Positions 61,981 through 64,000 of a stretch of 64,000 nt of DNA are shown piece after piece (the first letter of the stretch is position 1; every line of letters starts with the position of its first letter). Under the pieces are notes generated by a model. That model was not told the origin of the DNA, searched no databases, and saw nothing but the letters and a program-made list of their open reading frames with translations. The stretch covers positions 45,445,496-45,509,495 of the forward strand of contig CM068587.1 in NCBI GenBank assembly GCA_035048485.1, in the 5' to 3' direction. Source of the stretch: Pteria penguin. Lineage: Eukaryota > Mollusca > Bivalvia > Pterioida > Pteriidae. Position numbers and translations under genes: made by a program.

Positions 61981-62690
61981 TATCACGGATTCGATTTTTT
62001 GTGTGGGTTCTTAATTTGTTTTGGGGTTCGAACTCTCTTGTTTGGGTTTCTGGAACTGGAATTGTTCGTATGGTCCGTAGTCACCACTGAAAATTATAAG
62101 AACAGCAAATTTAAGGTTTACTTCTTTATTCGTTGACATGCCAGCATAAAGTGATGCGCTGGGCACGGACGTGGAGTTATTGGACCCTCGGACATTAGCT
62201 GGGTCCCAAAGAGGTTAATTAATTATCATATAGTATATAAGTATTTAAACTCTTTCTGCCAGGCTGTGACGTAAAATACCCGACTTAAACAATGGCAGGT
62301 TTCTTAAGGGTAATCACAATAATTTACCTATGTAAGTATATGTAACGAGAATTGGGATAAGCTCACAGATAAAGAATATCCAGGGTCGGAATCTCGAAAA
62401 ACAACTTGAGGTGACCAGAGGAATTAGATTACGTAATAAGAGTAAACGACGCGACGAGTTACAAACGAAACAATTTCTTTACCCAAATTAAAATGTCAGC
62501 TTATCTTTACTTAGGGATTAAGTGACCGCTGTTAGATAAAAAAAAGTCAATTTACTTATTGTGATAAAAGGAAACTGTATTGAAATTTGTAAATAATTGG
62601 TTCAATATTCTTAAATCTAAAATTGAGGAAAATAAGAAAAATGCAATAAAAACTATCTGTAAATCATGAAGATAAAAATACTTCATGATA
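61981..62690 (-). repeat. 5' LTR (right copy), 710 bp
   Basis: Collinear with 52900-53624. Differences include a 19-bp deletion near 62253 and more base changes in the first 160 bp than in the rest. Confidence 0.95.
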
Positions 62691-62694
62691 ATAC

Positions 62695-64000
62695 CTTGAC
62701 GATTTGCGCAAAGATGCATGCCGTCTAGGACCCCTACAGGTCATTAATGGCCGCATTTCTTGTACTGTTGCACAGGGAAATAGCAATGCTTTACTGCTTA
62801 CACTCTGAGAAAAGGTGTACCGGTTGAAGGAAGTCGACTGATGTCTGAATGCATGGGAAGAAGGGAAACACGGGATGGGAGTTGTGAAAAGGGAACAGAA
62901 ACACCTAAAGTCCCCCCTTTAATAAAGGGATTTAACAAGGTGGCTTTCATTATCAATAGTAATAGATTTTATTAAGTAAATCTTACAGACATGATCACAC
63001 GAAACGTGTCAACTTTCCACTCTTTTATCAATATGCTCATTCATTAAATACCAGAGCTTTTTTCCCACTTAAATAAAATCCGGTAAATAAGGATTGAATT
63101 TCTCATTTCTCATCTGATTAGCATCCACTACCTTCAGCCTTGTTACCCTTTTTTTATATTTATTTTTTTTCTGCTTTCTTTTGTCCCTTTTTCTTTTTCC
63201 TGCTTTCGTTTTCCCCTTATTGTTATTTATAAGGTTTACACGAGATGGTAAATATAAGCATGAAATTTATACTCATGAATTTTCATTTATGTATTTGTAT
63301 TATATATAATGTTGGCCAATATATTTACTAGTAATTTCAAGTTCGATTTCAGGAGAGAGCCTTATATAAGTCCAAGACTTGTTGCTCAATCCTGTATATA
63401 TGTGTTATGTTATACAATTCATGCGATTTTCTAAATAAATACTGTTTAAACCAACAAGGTGGCTTTTTATACCCTTTATAATAAGTATGAACGCCATGTG
63501 AAAGAAATAAAGTCACTCGTGAACCCTTAAAAGAACCTTGTGCTACATATATTCTCCCACGAGTTGCTTTATTTGGTTCTTTTAAACTTACAGAATATAC
63601 TTATCAGGTATACATTAAAACGGAACTTTCATGTATAACTACAATTCTCACACTAGAAAAGTATCTGAACTTATCCCGGCGATGTATGGCGCTGTGATCT
63701 CTTGAGTTATGCACAGGACAGTTGCCCTATCATGCAAGTAACACCATCATGTTTTGTCAATGAAACATTCTGCGATCATATACATTACTTCAATCCTTTA
63801 AATCCGGGGTCCCCGCTTCTTCCCTTTCTTATAGTTTTCATAACTTTTTACAATTCAACGTTCTAAACTCTGAAGTTCCAGCTTATTTTAAAGTGTGTTG
63901 TGTGCATGATATATCATTCAAAATAATTTACATTATTTACCATTCATAAAAATTGCCACGATATACAGACAAAGGTCATGTATCCATGTATTGATACACA
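62695..64000 (+). repeat. Divergent satellite fragment running to the window edge
   Basis: Continues the unit interrupted at 52899 (gatgcatgccgtctagg onward) in register, with a retro-insertion at 62948-63452. Confidence 0.92.
62948..63452 (+). mobile_element. 505-bp retroposed fragment with 14-bp target duplication
   Basis: The satellite word aacaaggtggcttt occurs on both sides (62934-62947 and 63453-63466), which indicates target-primed insertion. The insert is AT-rich, has no coding frame, and ends tttctaaataaatactgttt without a long A tail. It may be the 3' end of a LINE or a SINE-like element; I recognise no tRNA-type promoter. Confidence 0.8.

Larger units (their letters stand above)
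52900..62690 (-). mobile_element. Ty3/gypsy retroelement with chromodomain integrase and envelope-like gene, defective
   Basis: Complete structure on the minus strand: LTR, primer-site-like TGGTGGATGAAGAC two bases inside, gag, protease, RT, RNase H, integrase with chromodomain, envelope-like gene, polypurine tract AAGGAGGGATC, LTR. The target duplication atac lies at 52896-52899 and 62691-62694, inserted in a satellite unit that resumes in register. The LTRs begin and end with the inverted pentamer TATCA/TGATA instead of TG/CA. Gag-pol has three in-frame stops and several frameshifts, so the copy is dead but recognisable throughout. Confidence 0.93.

Overview
The window is animal nuclear DNA, most likely from a marine invertebrate and probably a bivalve mollusc. 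I infer this from spliceosomal introns, two tRNA-derived SINEs whose 3' ends resemble common mollusc/bivalve SINE tails, and the mix of Harbinger, MULE-like, RAG-like and envelope-bearing Ty3/gypsy elements. I see no ordinary host gene; almost everything is repeat or transposon.

The backbone is a tandem satellite with a unit of about 1,578 bp, all in + orientation. Positions 1-22653 hold fourteen nearly identical units and the start of a fifteenth. Older, divergent units of the same family occur at 22654-23400, 27836-28163, 44019-44554, 48440-48915, 49604-52899 and 62695-64000. Most intervening sequences are insertions that can be read against the satellite register, so several ends and target-site duplications (TSDs) are visible.

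Insertions from left to right: (1) 23401-27835, a PIF/Harbinger-type DNA transposon with 85-bp inverted ends, an open DDE nuclease gene and a divergent three-exon SANT/Myb-like gene. (2) 28331-36465, an internally deleted Ty3/gypsy retroelement on the minus strand with about 1.65-kb LTR-like direct repeats, an integrase remnant and a broken envelope-like gene; one repeat carries a 1,089-bp MITE with TA duplication. (3) 36520-42843, a 45-bp minisatellite array, a broken MULE-type transposase, and a second array of the same family in inverted orientation, possibly one foldback-like element. (4) 44555-48434, a RAG-like transposon with convergent RAG2-like (kelch plus PHD) and RAG1-like (zinc region, RING, zinc finger, start of core) pseudogenes, CAC-starting inverted ends and a 5-bp GC-rich TSD. 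(5) 52900-62690, a structurally complete Ty3/gypsy element on the minus strand with LTRs, primer site and polypurine tract, gag, protease, RT, RNase H, integrase with chromodomain and an envelope-like gene, all interrupted by stops and frameshifts. An 808-bp segment across its left junction is present three times in tandem.

The most notable content is the RAG-like transposon. Its two genes correspond to the two halves of the vertebrate V(D)J recombinase, are arranged tail to tail as in ProtoRAG, and lie between recognisable RAG-type ends. This copy is dead: both genes are broken and the RAG1-like gene lacks the region that should hold the DDE catalytic core. The Harbinger element is the only one here that looks intact in coding capacity.
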